Assembly: GCA_032716605.1 (NCBI GenBank)
Contig: CM064512.1
Span: 25,553,781-25,617,780, forward strand
Origin: Paralithodes platypus
Taxonomy: Eukaryota > Arthropoda > Malacostraca > Decapoda > Lithodidae
Direction: 5' to 3'
DNA length: 64,000 nucleotides
Shown here: in pieces, positions 9,961 through 20,939 of the stretch
Position numbering within the stretch: the stretch's first letter is position 1
Layout of the letters: the number at the start of each line of letters is the position of its first letter
Program-made: the position numbers and the translations under genes
The notes under the pieces: model-generated
Databases searched by the model: none
The model's input: only the letters and a program-made list of their open reading frames with translations
What the model was told of the DNA's origin: nothing

Positions 9961-10157
9961 CAGTACAGGCTCGTTATCGTTCGCCAGGATATAATCAACA
10001 CCTAAATGATACGGAAAATCTTAATATAGACAAAGAAATAGGGCGAAAGGTCTTAAAATCGGAAAATTCATGGGGCGAACGTCTTAAAATCTGGAGTGAA
10101 ATGGGGCTAAGCATGAGGGAGAAGAAGGACCAGAAAAACCAACCATCCCCCCCTTAA
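9961..10157 (-). mobile_element. MITE-1 copy d, partial
   Basis: Begins inside the family at the acaggctcgttatcgttcgcca core and runs to ccatcccccccTTAA (10154-10157). The first half is missing at the LINE-A junction. Confidence 0.75.
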
Positions 10158-10377
10158 AGCCTGCTGGTTTGGCAACGTCTTTAGTGTTTGATTTCAGCAA
10201 CATTTATACGTACGGTATATATGAGGCTAAGGAAGGATATAAGGCAGCTAAATGGATTCATTTAAGTAGTCTGTATCCACTTTTATTTTGTTCTCGGTAG
10301 CCGTCCCTTTAAGCTGAGTACAATCATCTAATAGTAGCCAGAATAAAGTTAGACGGACTACGCCGGTACTGAAAGGG

Positions 10378-11147
10378 TTAAGGGGAGGTTTATAGTTTGT
10401 TCCCTAGCCGTCCATCAAGTTAAAAATTACACCCCCTAGACCCCCTTTCAAGATAAATGTGTAAATTTTTCGGTAGAACAATGTTTCTCTTAACACCTTA
10501 AGAGCGGGTGGAGGAGTATATTTGATGTGCCGCCCAGCGGGGGGTTTTACCGTAAACGAGCTTGTTTCCGTGCTCGTTTTCATGCATAAACAAGAGCCAG
10601 AGCGTAATACAAGCATGCATCCCTGAAAGGGCGTTAATTCAGCTTTCCAATGACACCAGAACCATCCTTCTACGATCACTGGTTGTCTTGCAACGATCGT
10701 GCAACCGAAGGGCAAAATCGGTAAAATACGGTAATTTTCTTACATTATTACGTGTGAAACAAGTGAAAGAGGGTGGAGTACAAAGGAGTACAGCTCAGTA
10801 GCTCCACGGCCACCGTGGTGAGCGGTCATGAGGTAACCTACGCTCCTCCCACTGCTCCGCTCTCTCTCAGAGTACATTACGTGCTCAAAATTGCACTCGA
10901 CAATAGCCGGGACCTGCCACATAGGCCACATTTATTTAACTCGACAATAGCCGGGTGCCGCCAGTTAAAGGTTAAATTACATGTTCGCTATCGTTCGCCA
11001 GGAATGGCACGAAAGGTCTTCTAATTGACAGAAATGGGACACAAGTTCTTAAAATTGCCAAAATAATAAGGCTAACGTCTTAACAAATAAAACAAATAAT
11101 GGGGCTGAATATTAGGGAGAAAGGGGTCCAAAAAAAAAATCCCTTAA
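10378..11147 (-). mobile_element. MITE-1 copy e, split by MITE-2
   Basis: Left part 10378-10489 (TTAAGGGGAGG... to the cggtagaacaatgt hairpin) and right part 10976-11147 (acatgttcgctatcgttcgcca... to TTAA at 11144-11147) belong to one element. The interruption sits in the ttaaaattacaggctcgc stretch that other copies retain unbroken, so the original sequence can be inferred. Confidence 0.85.
10490..10975 (+). mobile_element. MITE-2 copy c, nested inside MITE-1
   Basis: 486 bp from TTAACACCTTAAGAGCGGG to ccgccagttaaaggTTAA, with TTAA duplicated at 10490-10493 and 10972-10975. The host MITE-1 copies at 13176 and 31874 show a single TTAAAATTACAGG-like stretch at the same place, so TTAA is the true target duplication, as for piggyBac transposition. 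Confidence 0.9.
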
Positions 11148-11254
11148 GTGGAAATTTGCCCATAACCAGAGTTGCCGTGAAGCTCAGTCGTGTAAAGCGG
11201 TCTATTATTGTCACTGGTAATAGATAATTCACACGATCGCCATTCCGACCATCT

Positions 11255-11406
11255 GTATTTGTCTTGATAGCGTAATGGTTAGTGCGTGGAATTTCGGTGT
11301 GAGTATCCTAGGTTTGAATCCTTGGAGTACCACATTAATTATTTAGTTTCATTGATTTCATTAATTAGGTATATTTGTAAGTTAATTGGTGGACTGGTGA
11401 TAATAT
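11255..11406 (+). mobile_element. tRNA-derived SINE, family S1 copy 2
   Basis: A box TAGCGTAATGG at 11268-11278 and B box GGTTTGAATCC at 11311-11321, 43 bp apart as in tRNA promoters. Body to aatatga matches the antisense copy at 3262-3115. No convincing cloverleaf, so a SINE rather than a tRNA gene. Confidence 0.7.
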
Positions 11407-11521
11407 GAATTTGTATCATCATCTTTACTTTATGCTAACAATGAGCTATTAAGTAGACATTGTTCGCTGTTTCATATAGTTGCAAATGGAATTCCTTATG
11501 TTGTATGAATCTAAAATGTGA

Positions 11522-11611
11522 ATACATATACTCGTGCCCTCCCTGATGTTCTTACTGATGAACTTAATACATATACTCGTGCCCTCCCTGATGTTCTTAC
11601 TGATGAACTTA
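11522..11611. repeat. Tandem duplication, 2 x 45 bp
   Basis: Two identical units starting atacatatactcgtgccctc at 11522 and 11567. Recent local duplication. Confidence 0.93.
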
Positions 11612-13175
11612 ATTATTTTTAAATGCTTATAATAATTTGTGTTGTTTTTGTTGCACAATCCAGTTTGTTCTAACTTTAGTTTCCATTAGCATTAATTAAC
11701 AATGAGATCTGGGCCTTCACAGAAGGTGGTTATACACTGAGCCTCGACTAATTATCTTGATGGTCGAAGCTGGGAAACTCACCAGGCATGTAACAAGATT
11801 GGTATCGGTAATTAGACTGAATACTAGACGAGACAGAGTAAGGGGTGAGGGAATGTGAAAGTGATCCCGGCCCTAAGAATTGGAACTTCAAATGTTGTTT
11901 CTGTTCGGGCTCTGTCTCGAGTCGGCCACCCCCAGCTATGAAGTATGTACCTGCGTATATACATACATACTATGTATAGACATTTAGTTTAGGATCCGCC
12001 ATACCAGAGATGACGATAACAGTTTTCAGGAATAATAGTGGTGAAACTTAGTTTGTTTTCCCGTGCTTGTATTTGTATTCCCGTTCTTACTTGGTCATTT
12101 TGTTCGCCTATATTGCAAGGTACAAACTACTGTAATCCTCGGACTGTTATGGATGGGAAACTTTATATTGACATCAAATCCGTGCTCGTGGTGCATTGGT
12201 ATTAGAAACTAGAATGAATGCTAAATATGTTAGGTAGTTGATCTTACTATAAAATATATAGTAAAATAGATGTAATGTAAGGAGTAATGTATTGGTAACC
12301 AAATGTCTATATTTAACAATTTGTGAGTAAATTGTAGTCACTGGACAAATTGAGAACATTAATCAAACACTGTACTTTTTCGCGGTTACTTTTCTATAGG
12401 ACGCTTCTGTACATTACGTTCGAGAGTAGTTTTGTTTTCCTCATTTTATCTCTATTGCCGGGAAACCGCTCGTGTGATTGTAAGTCAACACTCGATATGT
12501 GTAAGTTCGCACGTTAGCACCCTTGGGAAATGGGGCGACTCCTCGTGATATAAAAACACCCTTTCTGAACATGACATAACATGAATATAAGAAAGGTGAG
12601 ACAAATAATGAAATTTACCCTGAATTACTGCTGAGTCACATCGATAATGAATCGCAGTTCCTCATTAACATCTGAGTGAGACAGAACACCAAGAGGATAG
12701 AGCTTGGTCAGTACACTCCATTGGCTTAGTCACTGAAGGCTAGTCTGAACCTCGCGCCACCCCCATGTAAACATTAGCGACATCTGGATTCCAAGACTTG
12801 GTAGAACATATTCCAGGCCCATTTATATTAATTTACAAACTAGACTGAAGTTTGGACTGAAATAGTCTAAAATTTGCAAAATTAGAAGATGAATTTGTTT
12901 AAATATTACAACTAATTTAAGAGGTGAGCTACGATTTGTGATGATACAAAATTCGGTGCAAAGATATTTTTGTATTTATATTATGGTTACTAAAAGATCA
13001 TAATGTGCCCTAGCAATCTCAAGATCTAATATCTATCTATATGAACCCTCCAACTCTTACGCGGCCTTCCAAAATAAGTGAAAGTGTATAAATAAAGCCA
13101 GCCTACTATCTAAACTGTGGGTATGTGGCAGGCAGTGATCGAGAGTATTATAGTGGGTGTGAGGCTCAGGTGACC
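11612..13175. other. AT-rich DNA, nothing recognised
   Basis: No ORF with a known motif, no clear repeat and no RNA signature. Somewhat higher GC around 11860-11950 without interpretable structure. Confidence 0.45.
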
Positions 13176-13543
13176 TTAAGGGAGGATGGCCGGATTTATT
13201 TGCTCATTGATGTCTTTTAAATATGTTTTTGTTTCCTCTCTAGACCTCCATCAAGTTTTAAAAAATCACCCCCAAGACTCTTCTTCACGAAAAATGTATG
13301 CATTTTTCGATATAAAAATGTCCCGGTCAGTGGCGGGTTCCTCTTAAATTACAGGTTCGCTATCGCTCGCCATGAACAAAAATGACACCTAATGACACAA
13401 AAAGTCTTATTATTGACAAAGAAATAGAGCGAAAGATCTTAAAATAGTCAAACTAATGGGCCGAACGTCTAAACAACTGAAAACTAATGGGGCTATACAC
13501 GAAGGAAAAGGGGGACCATAAAAACGAGCCATCTCCCTTTTAG
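13176..13543 (-). mobile_element. MITE-1 copy f
   Basis: Starts TTAAGGGAGG (13176-13185) and ends near 13543, where the terminal TTAA has mutated (cccttttag). Contains aatgtcccggtcagtggcgggttcc, a hairpin weakened by substitutions, and the ttcgctatcgctcgcca core. Confidence 0.8.
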
Positions 13544-13903
13544 AGACCATTCCAGTAACTTATGTGACTGCCGCCAAGACACTTCATTTCGGCTCCAAGT
13601 TTTATATTTATGGTTCGCTCTGTTTTCCCAGCACGGAGAACCTGGGGTAAACAAAGCCACTCCAACAGCTTCCTCTCTCTCCAACACCCCTTCTCCCCTC
13701 TCTACACTCTTCAGAAAAAAATAGGAAAAGTAGAATGTACATACGAGGTGCCGCTGTAAAAGCTTATCCCTCAATACCTTGACCTGACCTGTTCTGATCT
13801 GGGGCGGGCTGGCTGGCTCACCTGGTGGTAAATGATATAGCATTTTATATATGTTTCTTAGGTAGGCTATATAAATAAAGCAGTGATGAATGAAGAATTT
13901 TGC
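13544..13903. other. Nothing recognised
   Basis: A minus-strand open frame from 13954 to 13493 crosses this stretch and the MITE boundaries, and has no motif; not called. Confidence 0.45.
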
Positions 13904-14119
13904 TAAAGCCGGTATCACACGATCGCTTTTTCCCTCAACATTTATCCTCAACATTGGTCTGGCAGCTTATGAGGTCAACATTTTATATATTTGTTACCCA
14001 AATTTATCTATCACCAATCTAGTTTCCGATTATAGTGCAATAGATCCCAGGAATGTTGCCAGAAAATTGTTGATAATCGAATGTTGACTAAAAAAAGCTC
14101 TCGTGTGATATACCGGCTA
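13904..14119 (+). mobile_element. MITE-3 copy 1
   Basis: 216 bp with inverted ends TAAAGCCGGTATCACACGA and TCGTGTGATATACCGGCTAA. It aligns with the copy at 31165-31374 through ctcaacattg, ctggcagcttatgaggt and atcgaatgttgacta. No coding capacity. The flanking TAA/TTA suggests an A/T-rich target site, superfamily undetermined. Confidence 0.8.
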
Positions 14120-15248
14120 AGTAAAAGGGAACTGAATGTAGTTCATTAGATGAGTGATTAATACAAATATACTCAATTTCGATCGTAAGGGAACCCGTGC
14201 ACGGTCTCTCCTGTAATATATATAACTCTGGAGAAAATAGAGGTTAAAATTACGAACAACGCACATCTGTCGGGTTTAGTAGCCATACCTGCAAAATTCA
14301 TCCCCGCAAACGCCTATGTCTATGGAACATTTTATAAATTTATGAATTAATCTTCATATTCAAGTGTATTACCCTGTGTATGCAGTAACATATACAGTAT
14401 ATACGCTTGTGATGTTCTTACTGTAACTAGTGGACAATACTTGGACAAGCAGTTTAGTCATCATAATAATACTTTTATTAATCTAGTATATTGTAAGAGT
14501 AATTAGGAAACCTAAATAATATTGCACAACTACGTAAACTATGATCAATATTTCAAACTGTATAATAGTTACCAGAGTTCAAAAGAATCTGGATTGTTGT
14601 CCCTTTCTCGTTTATATAGGTCAGACATTATAATACGTAACATGCAAATAACTATCTTTTAAAATTCCTTTGGCTTGAAGCAACTGGATTCCTCCCTACC
14701 AGGAATTCACCGGAGACCTTCGGTGGACGCTTCCAAAGTAGCGCCAGAGCTACATCTGTCGACATCAACAATACTCAACACCTAGGCTATGCAAAGTGTA
14801 TCACGATTTCTGCATGTTTTTATTTTATACTAGATGGCTATACTAAGTGCTTATATAGTATGGTAGTTGTGGGAATGTCCATATATAGCAAGAAATAACT
14901 AAACAAAAAATTATAAGGATGATGAACTATCATAACAAAAAAGCGCGAAAATACCTTCTTCCTTATATATATAAATATAATGTATTTAATATTATGGGTG
15001 ACTTTAAAATATAAGGAGCATCAATATGCAATGACTGTAATGTGTGTCAGCTGTAGAAAGTACGACACATAGCATATAATTAAGAATTATTGATGGAGAA
15101 GGAGGGTTTATAACTGCGGGATATCGCCATTTAAAGGGCCAAGGACGCTTACTGTACAAAACAACATGTCAGGCGCAGCAACTCCAAGAATTTCTGGTGG
15201 GGAGAATTAAATAGAAAATCAGCCACAGCCTGTTAGGCCGCTTGTAGC

Positions 15249-15250
<2 letters not shown>
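14120..15250. other. AT-rich DNA, nothing recognised
   Basis: No supported gene or repeat. Confidence 0.45.

Positions 15251-15291
<41 letters not shown>
15251..15291. repeat. (TA)n microsatellite
   Basis: About 41 bp of TA dinucleotides. Confidence 0.95.
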
Positions 15292-15293
<2 letters not shown>

Positions 15294-15659
15294 CTGTATT
15301 GCTTACTTTCTTGGTAACAAAATTGATATTATGATATTGTTGTTCTTGTAAAATGACAACGAAGTTAGAATTCATCTAAGCACGAGCAAGGGATGAAAAC
15401 AAATATAATGTATAGGGTAACTTAGCTGAATTACTAATATTTTGGCTTTTCCTCAGTTTACTGAGCTGTGATCGGTAACTGCAACCCTTCGAAGTTTAAT
15501 ATGCGGATTATTCTATCTCGACCCGATGCTTCTTTAAAACGGTTAAACCGTACTGTAAATTCTAGGAGCGAATAATCCTAATCCAAAATTCAATCTTGCC
15601 TCATAATCCAAGGATATATCCACTGTCCTGAATATGGTCCACGAAGTTTGGATTAGTTA

Positions 15660-15688
15660 GCACACACATACATACATACACATACACA

Positions 15689-15727
<39 letters not shown>
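15660..15727. repeat. (CA)n microsatellite
   Basis: CATA/CACA start passing into about 20 uninterrupted CA units. Confidence 0.95.
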
Positions 15728-15729
<2 letters not shown>

Positions 15730-16414
15730 ATGAATAAGAATATTTCTATATCATTAGAATGGATATATAGTTAAGCTGATAAATCTTAATAAAACCATGG
15801 TTTTCAATAATATTAAAACTAGGTATGCAAAAATAGTTAGCAATATCATGTAGCATTACAAAGGAATATAAAGGACTTACAATCTACAACATACCTATTG
15901 GTTCTTACGGGGCAATTTAGATATCTACACTGTTAAGCTTCCAAGCTTTCCTGGTCCTAAGGATTACATGATTGTTTAGAAAGGTTGGTGCTGAAGGTTC
16001 TTCTGAGAAACCTATTTGTATACAAAGAAAATGCTGTGTTACATCGTGCATTTATAACCTATCTATTATTTTGATATCAGCGTCAGAACTACAGATCATA
16101 AGTACTTTTGCCGATTTAATATTCGTATCATTTCTATTCCTGATAGCTTAGCATAAACACGTCATATATCTTAGTTATGACATGGCGCATTTGTCAGTTT
16201 TATTGCCAAGTGATTCACTGACTCAACAATGTCATAATATATTTTCCTTAAGGGCAATCCTAGTTCGTAAATTTCAACTCGCCGAAGAATTATGTGCTGA
16301 TGCGATAGATCGTACTATTTATTAAGTTAATGGGAACAGCATTGCTCAGAAGTAATTTGCAATGTCTTTCAATCTTTCCAGCAGAGGTTGTGGTATAATA
16401 TGCTTTTAGTAAAC
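15728..16414. other. AT-rich DNA, nothing recognised
   Basis: No supported gene or repeat. Confidence 0.45.
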
Positions 16415-16773
16415 TTAAGGGGGTAGTATTCGCTTTTTCTGGACCCTCTTCTCCCTCATGTTTAGCATATTAGTTTTGAGATTTTAAGACGTTCCGTTAG
16501 TTTGGCGATTTTGAAAACTTACGCCTCATATTTTTGTTAATAGTAAGACCTTCCGTGCCCTTTAGGTGTGGATTTTTTTCCTGGCGAGCGATAGCGAGCC
16601 TCTTATTATAGAAGGAACCGGCCTTGGGCGGGGACATTTTTCTACCAAAATGTTTACAAATTAATCTTGAAAGGGGGTGTTTTTCTAAGTTTGATGGCGA
16701 TCTAGAGACAAAACTAAAAAAATATATGAATAAAGGAATGATTAGAACCAAAATACAGCCACTATCCCCTTAA
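16415..16773 (+). mobile_element. MITE-1 copy g
   Basis: 359 bp from TTAAGGGGGTAGTATTCGC to ctatccccTTAA (16770-16773). Carries ggcgagcgatagcgagcc and the cggccttgggcgg hairpin. The right TTAA is shared with the next TTAA element. Confidence 0.88.
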
Positions 16774-17720
16774 CCCTTCTGGTCCGGGCCCGCCCTCCTA
16801 AGGACATTGTTGAGACCCGGTCAATTTGGCCGAAAAACGTCTAGGCCTAGGCTACCGTATCTTTGTTATTTTAACTGCTACAAAATGTCCACGCATATCT
16901 AAACGTACTGTGGTTTCCAATATGTAGACTGGCGTTGAGTAGAGCTCTCTAAGTCAACTGGTTCAGTTGTGATGACGATTTCTGTGGAGAGAGTTTTCAG
17001 GCGATGTTAGCAATATGGGCCACTTTTCAACACTAAATTTGTTTTAGCAGACAACACAATAACAATGCACCGACGTCTGCTTGTTGTCAGAGGTGCGCGC
17101 GTCGCCTCAGACAGGCTTTGTTTACATACGTCGGACGCGCGGCTTTCAAAACAAGCTTAACACTCAAAGAGTGGGTGGTGGAGTATATTCACTGTGCCGC
17201 CCAGCATTTTTTTTTTACATAAATGGGGTTGTTTCCGTGCTCTTTTTCATAAATAAACAAGAGCCAGAGCGTAATACAAGTATGTATCCCTGAAAGGGCG
17301 TGAATTGAGCTTTCCAATGACACTCGAACCATCCTTCCATGATCACTGGTTGTCTTGCAACGATCGTGCAACCGAAGGGCAAAATCGCAAAAATACGGTC
17401 ATTTCGTTACATAATTACGTGTGTAGCGAGTGAGAGAGGGTGGAGTAGTGTGGAGTACATGTCAGTGGGCCCACGACGGTCGTGGCGAGCGGTCATGAGG
17501 CAACCTACGCTCCTCCCACCGCTCGGCTCTCTCTCAGAGCCAATATTGCGCCAAAATTGCACACGGACTTAAGTCCAGCTTTTTAGATACGGACTTAAGT
17601 CGGGCCCCGCTAAAGAAGAGTTAATAGGCTTTCAAGCTTACGGATTTTAAAATGACACCCGGGCTCCTGCCTATCTGCCGCGGTGTCATTTAAAAATGCT
17701 GCCCGGGCGGGAAGGGTTAA
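16770..17720. mobile_element. Possible further TTAA element hosting MITE-2
   Basis: Left end TTAACCCTTCTGGTCCGGGC and right end gcccgggcgggaagggTTAA form an inverted pair (first 10 bases identical, then a shared CGGGC). MITE-2 copy d lies within. If real, the element minus MITE-2 is about 480 bp. Only one copy in the window, so the call is tentative. Confidence 0.4.
17157..17624 (+). mobile_element. MITE-2 copy d
   Basis: 468 bp from TTAACACTCAAAGAGTGGG to ctaaagaagagTTAA. Shares gccagagcgtaatacaag, atccctgaaagggcgt and caacgatcgtgcaaccg with copy c, to which it is closer than to copies a, b or e. The cccagc...gggg element is partly replaced by a T run. Confidence 0.83.
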
Positions 17721-17887
17721 GACTATTGAAGTACGATACTGATGAGATGTATGTGTTCTGGTTTTAATGGTGTAATTTATGTGTCAGTTATGTTTGTTAT
17801 ACACATTTCTATTGTTGAGGATACTTGAGATCACTTCACATGTTGCAATGATTATATGAATTTAGTGGAGGTGGCATGATATCAGAT

Positions 17888-17938
17888 TTAAAGGGGTAGT
17901 AGTTGGTTTTTGGGTATCTCTCTCTCTCTCTCTCTATA

Positions 17939-17978
<40 letters not shown>

Positions 17979-18316
17979 TATATATATAAACTTATTTTTG
18001 AGTTTCCCCGCTAAACCTCCATCAAGCTAAGAAGAAAAAAAACTTCCTAGACCCCCTTTCAAGATAAATGTGTAAGTTTTTCGGTAGAAAAATTTCCCGG
18101 CCAAAGGCCGGTTCCTTCTAAAACTAGAGGCTCGCATCGCTCGCCAGGAAACAATCGACACCTAAAGAGCACGAAAGGTATTATTATTGATGACAAAATG
18201 AGGCAAAAGGTCTCAAAATCGCCAAACTAACGGAACGAAAGTCTTGAAACCTCAAAACTAATATGCTAAACATGAGGGAGAAGGGGGTCCAGAAAAAGCG
18301 AGTACATCCCCCATAA
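17888..18316 (-). mobile_element. MITE-1 copy h with microsatellite expansion
   Basis: Starts TTAAAGGGGTAGTAGTTGG and ends near gagtacatcccccataa, where the right TTAA is mutated. A (TC)n then (TA)n tract at 17921-17990 is inserted near the left end and lengthens the copy to about 430 bp. The hairpin cccggccaaaggccgg is perfect here. Confidence 0.82.
17921..17990. repeat. (TC)n(TA)n compound microsatellite
   Basis: TC repeats followed by a TA tract framed by actgtatata and tatacagt, itself palindromic. Confidence 0.93.
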
Positions 18317-18388
18317 CTAGTTACCCTCAAAAGTCGTTATCCAAAAAAATATGAATACTTACAATTTCAAACAAAAATGTGTAAAGTG

Positions 18389-18742
18389 TTAAGGGGGTAG
18401 AACTCGCTTTTTTCTGGACCCCCTTCTCCCTCATGTTTAGCATATTAGTTTCGAGGTGTTAAGACTTTTTCCGTTAGTTTGGCGATGTTGAGACCTTTCA
18501 CTTCATTGTGTTGTCAATATAAAGACCTTTCGTGCCCTTTAGGTGTCGATGTTTTTCCTGGCGAGCGATAACGAGCCTGTAATTTTAGAAGGAATCGGCC
18601 TTTGGCCGGGACATTTTTCGACGAAAAATGAACACATTTATTTTGAAAGTGGATCTAGGGGGTCTTTTTTAAGCTTGATGGAGGTCTAGCAAGGAAACTC
18701 GCTATTAATATATTGACTAAAAACCAACCACTACCCCCTTAA
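18389..18742 (+). mobile_element. MITE-1 copy i (most complete)
   Basis: 354 bp, TTAAGGGGGTAG at the left and CTACCCCCTTAA at the right, a perfect 12-bp terminal inverted repeat including TTAA. All family parts are present: tctggaccccc, gcgagcgataacgagcc, the cggcctttggccgg hairpin, acatttttcgacgaaaaatg, and agcttgatggaggtctagc. It lies 70 bp from copy h, in inverted orientation. Confidence 0.92.
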
Positions 18743-18763
18743 GTGTGTTATTGACTTACTCTT

Positions 18764-19062
18764 ATTTTATGCTAGGTACACTCGGATGCCATAGTCTAAT
18801 AGCCCACTCATTAATATTTTATGCTAGGTACACTCGGATGCCATAGTCTATAGCCCACTCATTAATATTCGTGGACTTCACCTATTTCTAATTATGGAAG
18901 TATATCTCTGGAAACAATATTATCGTCTATACATCAACTACAAAACTATGTATACTATTAATCCTGAGTTATAATAATTGCATTAAGAAAAACTTAGGGG
19001 TCCACGAATTCTTATATGAGTGGGATAGAGACTATGATATCCGAGTGTACTTTTCTGCTATT
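18764..19062. mobile_element. Inverted-repeat element with duplicated left arm
   Basis: Left arm gctaggtacactcggatgcc...ccactcatta occurs twice in tandem (52-bp step, starts near 18769 and 18821). Its reverse complement appears at about 19000-19060 (tccacgaattc...gagtgggatagagactatg...ccgagtgtac). About 130 bp of AT-rich DNA separates the arms. No coding capacity. Confidence 0.7.
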
Positions 19063-20654
19063 AGAGATACAACCACAACGTAAGTTATGGAGGTAAGAAA
19101 TTACTTATTATAATGAATGCACAATACTTACGTTATAATGTATTTACATAACTATGTCCTTTTGCTTGTTGTTACCTCTTTTTTTCGAAATAATATATAT
19201 TCCTGAAAATATGGGTAACACTTTTACCATATAATTATGCTGCTTACTTCACTTTCAAAACTATTGAAGGACTACAATGTTTATTGGTAGGCCGGGTTCC
19301 CAGGTTACTCTTGCAAGACTCCGAAACCAAGACTGCCGTTAAATTCGTTTGTTGAATATCAATGGACATTATTGTAATAGCAATGGGACTTATGATCAAT
19401 GCGTTATAATCTTTGTACAGGTTTTCTTCAGTCTTTTCCACATTTATTGCACATTATGTACACATTAGTTTTGTTTATTATCATTATTTTGTTTATAAAA
19501 ATCGCTTAATTGCTGTACTATAACTTTCTAAAAATTTGCTTTAAGTTAATAGGATTACGTTGATGTGTGGAACGTTTTATAATAGATGAGTTTCATTAAA
19601 CCCACCCACATTTTAGGATATTTTTGGAATACTGTTTTACTTTCCCAGGTGGACATTAGTCAATGAGCCTTTCTTGATCACCAAGGTGTTATTTGAAATT
19701 GATACTACATTATGAATAATATCGTTCGTAACACCAACATAAATATTGTAAAATTTACTTGATATGAAGCAGATATGATGTCTGTAATTTATTTTTCTGC
19801 ATACAGATGTCAGGAAATTTGATGCTAAGATATCAAATATGTTCTCAGTTATATTAAAGAGAATTACGAATGCTACTTTTGTGTCATGTCTTTTCCAAAA
19901 TTAAACTATGCTTTCTAGTATCACAAACTATCTCATCATAGCAAAACTTGTTACGTGGTAACTGGTAACTATATGTCTAATAATTGCATTTCAAAATGAA
20001 TGTTAACAATATTATAACCGATATTAACTCTGTACCGGGACATTTGTAGAAATAGTATACACAAGCTGACTGTATTAACTTTGGTCAAGGACATTTATAG
20101 AAAGGTCACACACAAGCTGATTAATGCTTGTTTGGATGTAGGCCTTTAAGTACTACTGAAGAATTGTCTTTCACTACTACACTTCCATATCTTGGCGGCC
20201 ACATATTTAAGGCTCTGAAAAACCACTAAGATGGACATAATACCGTAATCCTATGTACGTATCTATATCTACGGCCCCTTGTGGTTCCTGTCACCAATTC
20301 TGGGGAGTCTATTTCACTGTTTTATGTGTTTTTCAGATATATCACATTTCAAGAAACCTCAACAGCTCGATAGAAGTTGAACTTCATGTTTTAGAAAACA
20401 TAAGTACAGTAATAGTAAAATGTTGGATATTGTGTGTTCTTTGTTTTAATTGTCTATGTATTGGATATGGTGCGATCTGAAACTTTTCTTGATCTTCTTT
20501 TGTCTTTATTTTTCGATTATTTATGATAATTTGGAGGGAATCTGATCACATACGAGTCTACGAGATACTTCGGCACTTCGGGAATCGGTAATCATAGCCC
20601 TCTATGCATAGGATAATCTGGCTAACGACCTTGTATTGATAATCTTGCTAATTG
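19063..20654. other. AT-rich DNA, nothing recognised
   Basis: No supported gene, RNA or repeat. Short open frames lack motifs. Confidence 0.45.
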
Positions 20655-20707
20655 CAAAGCAACATTAAAAATTACTTACATTTACCTGTAGGGCTAGTCA
20701 CTATTAA
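20655..20707. repeat. Left flank of the piggyBac target locus
   Basis: gcaaagcaacattaaaaattacttacatttacctgtagggctagtcactaTTAA (read in parts) matches 26530-26580, the uninterrupted target copy, with few differences. It ends exactly at the element's TTAA. Confidence 0.88.
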
Positions 20708-20939
20708 CCCGGGAATGGCGAGGGGGGGGTAATGAACTCGATGCCCCTGGGCGGGCATATGACCATTTGGGCGACTATTCCAAATCGCAACGAAAACTAC
20801 CTCAGCGTGTAGGAAATGTTCGAACGGACCCGGCCATATATATATTTACCACCAAAAAATGTGGGGGGGGGAGGGAGGCGTCCCGTAGTTGGAAAATGTG
20901 GCGCGACCGGCATCGCGCGGCGAGAAAAACATCGAGCGG

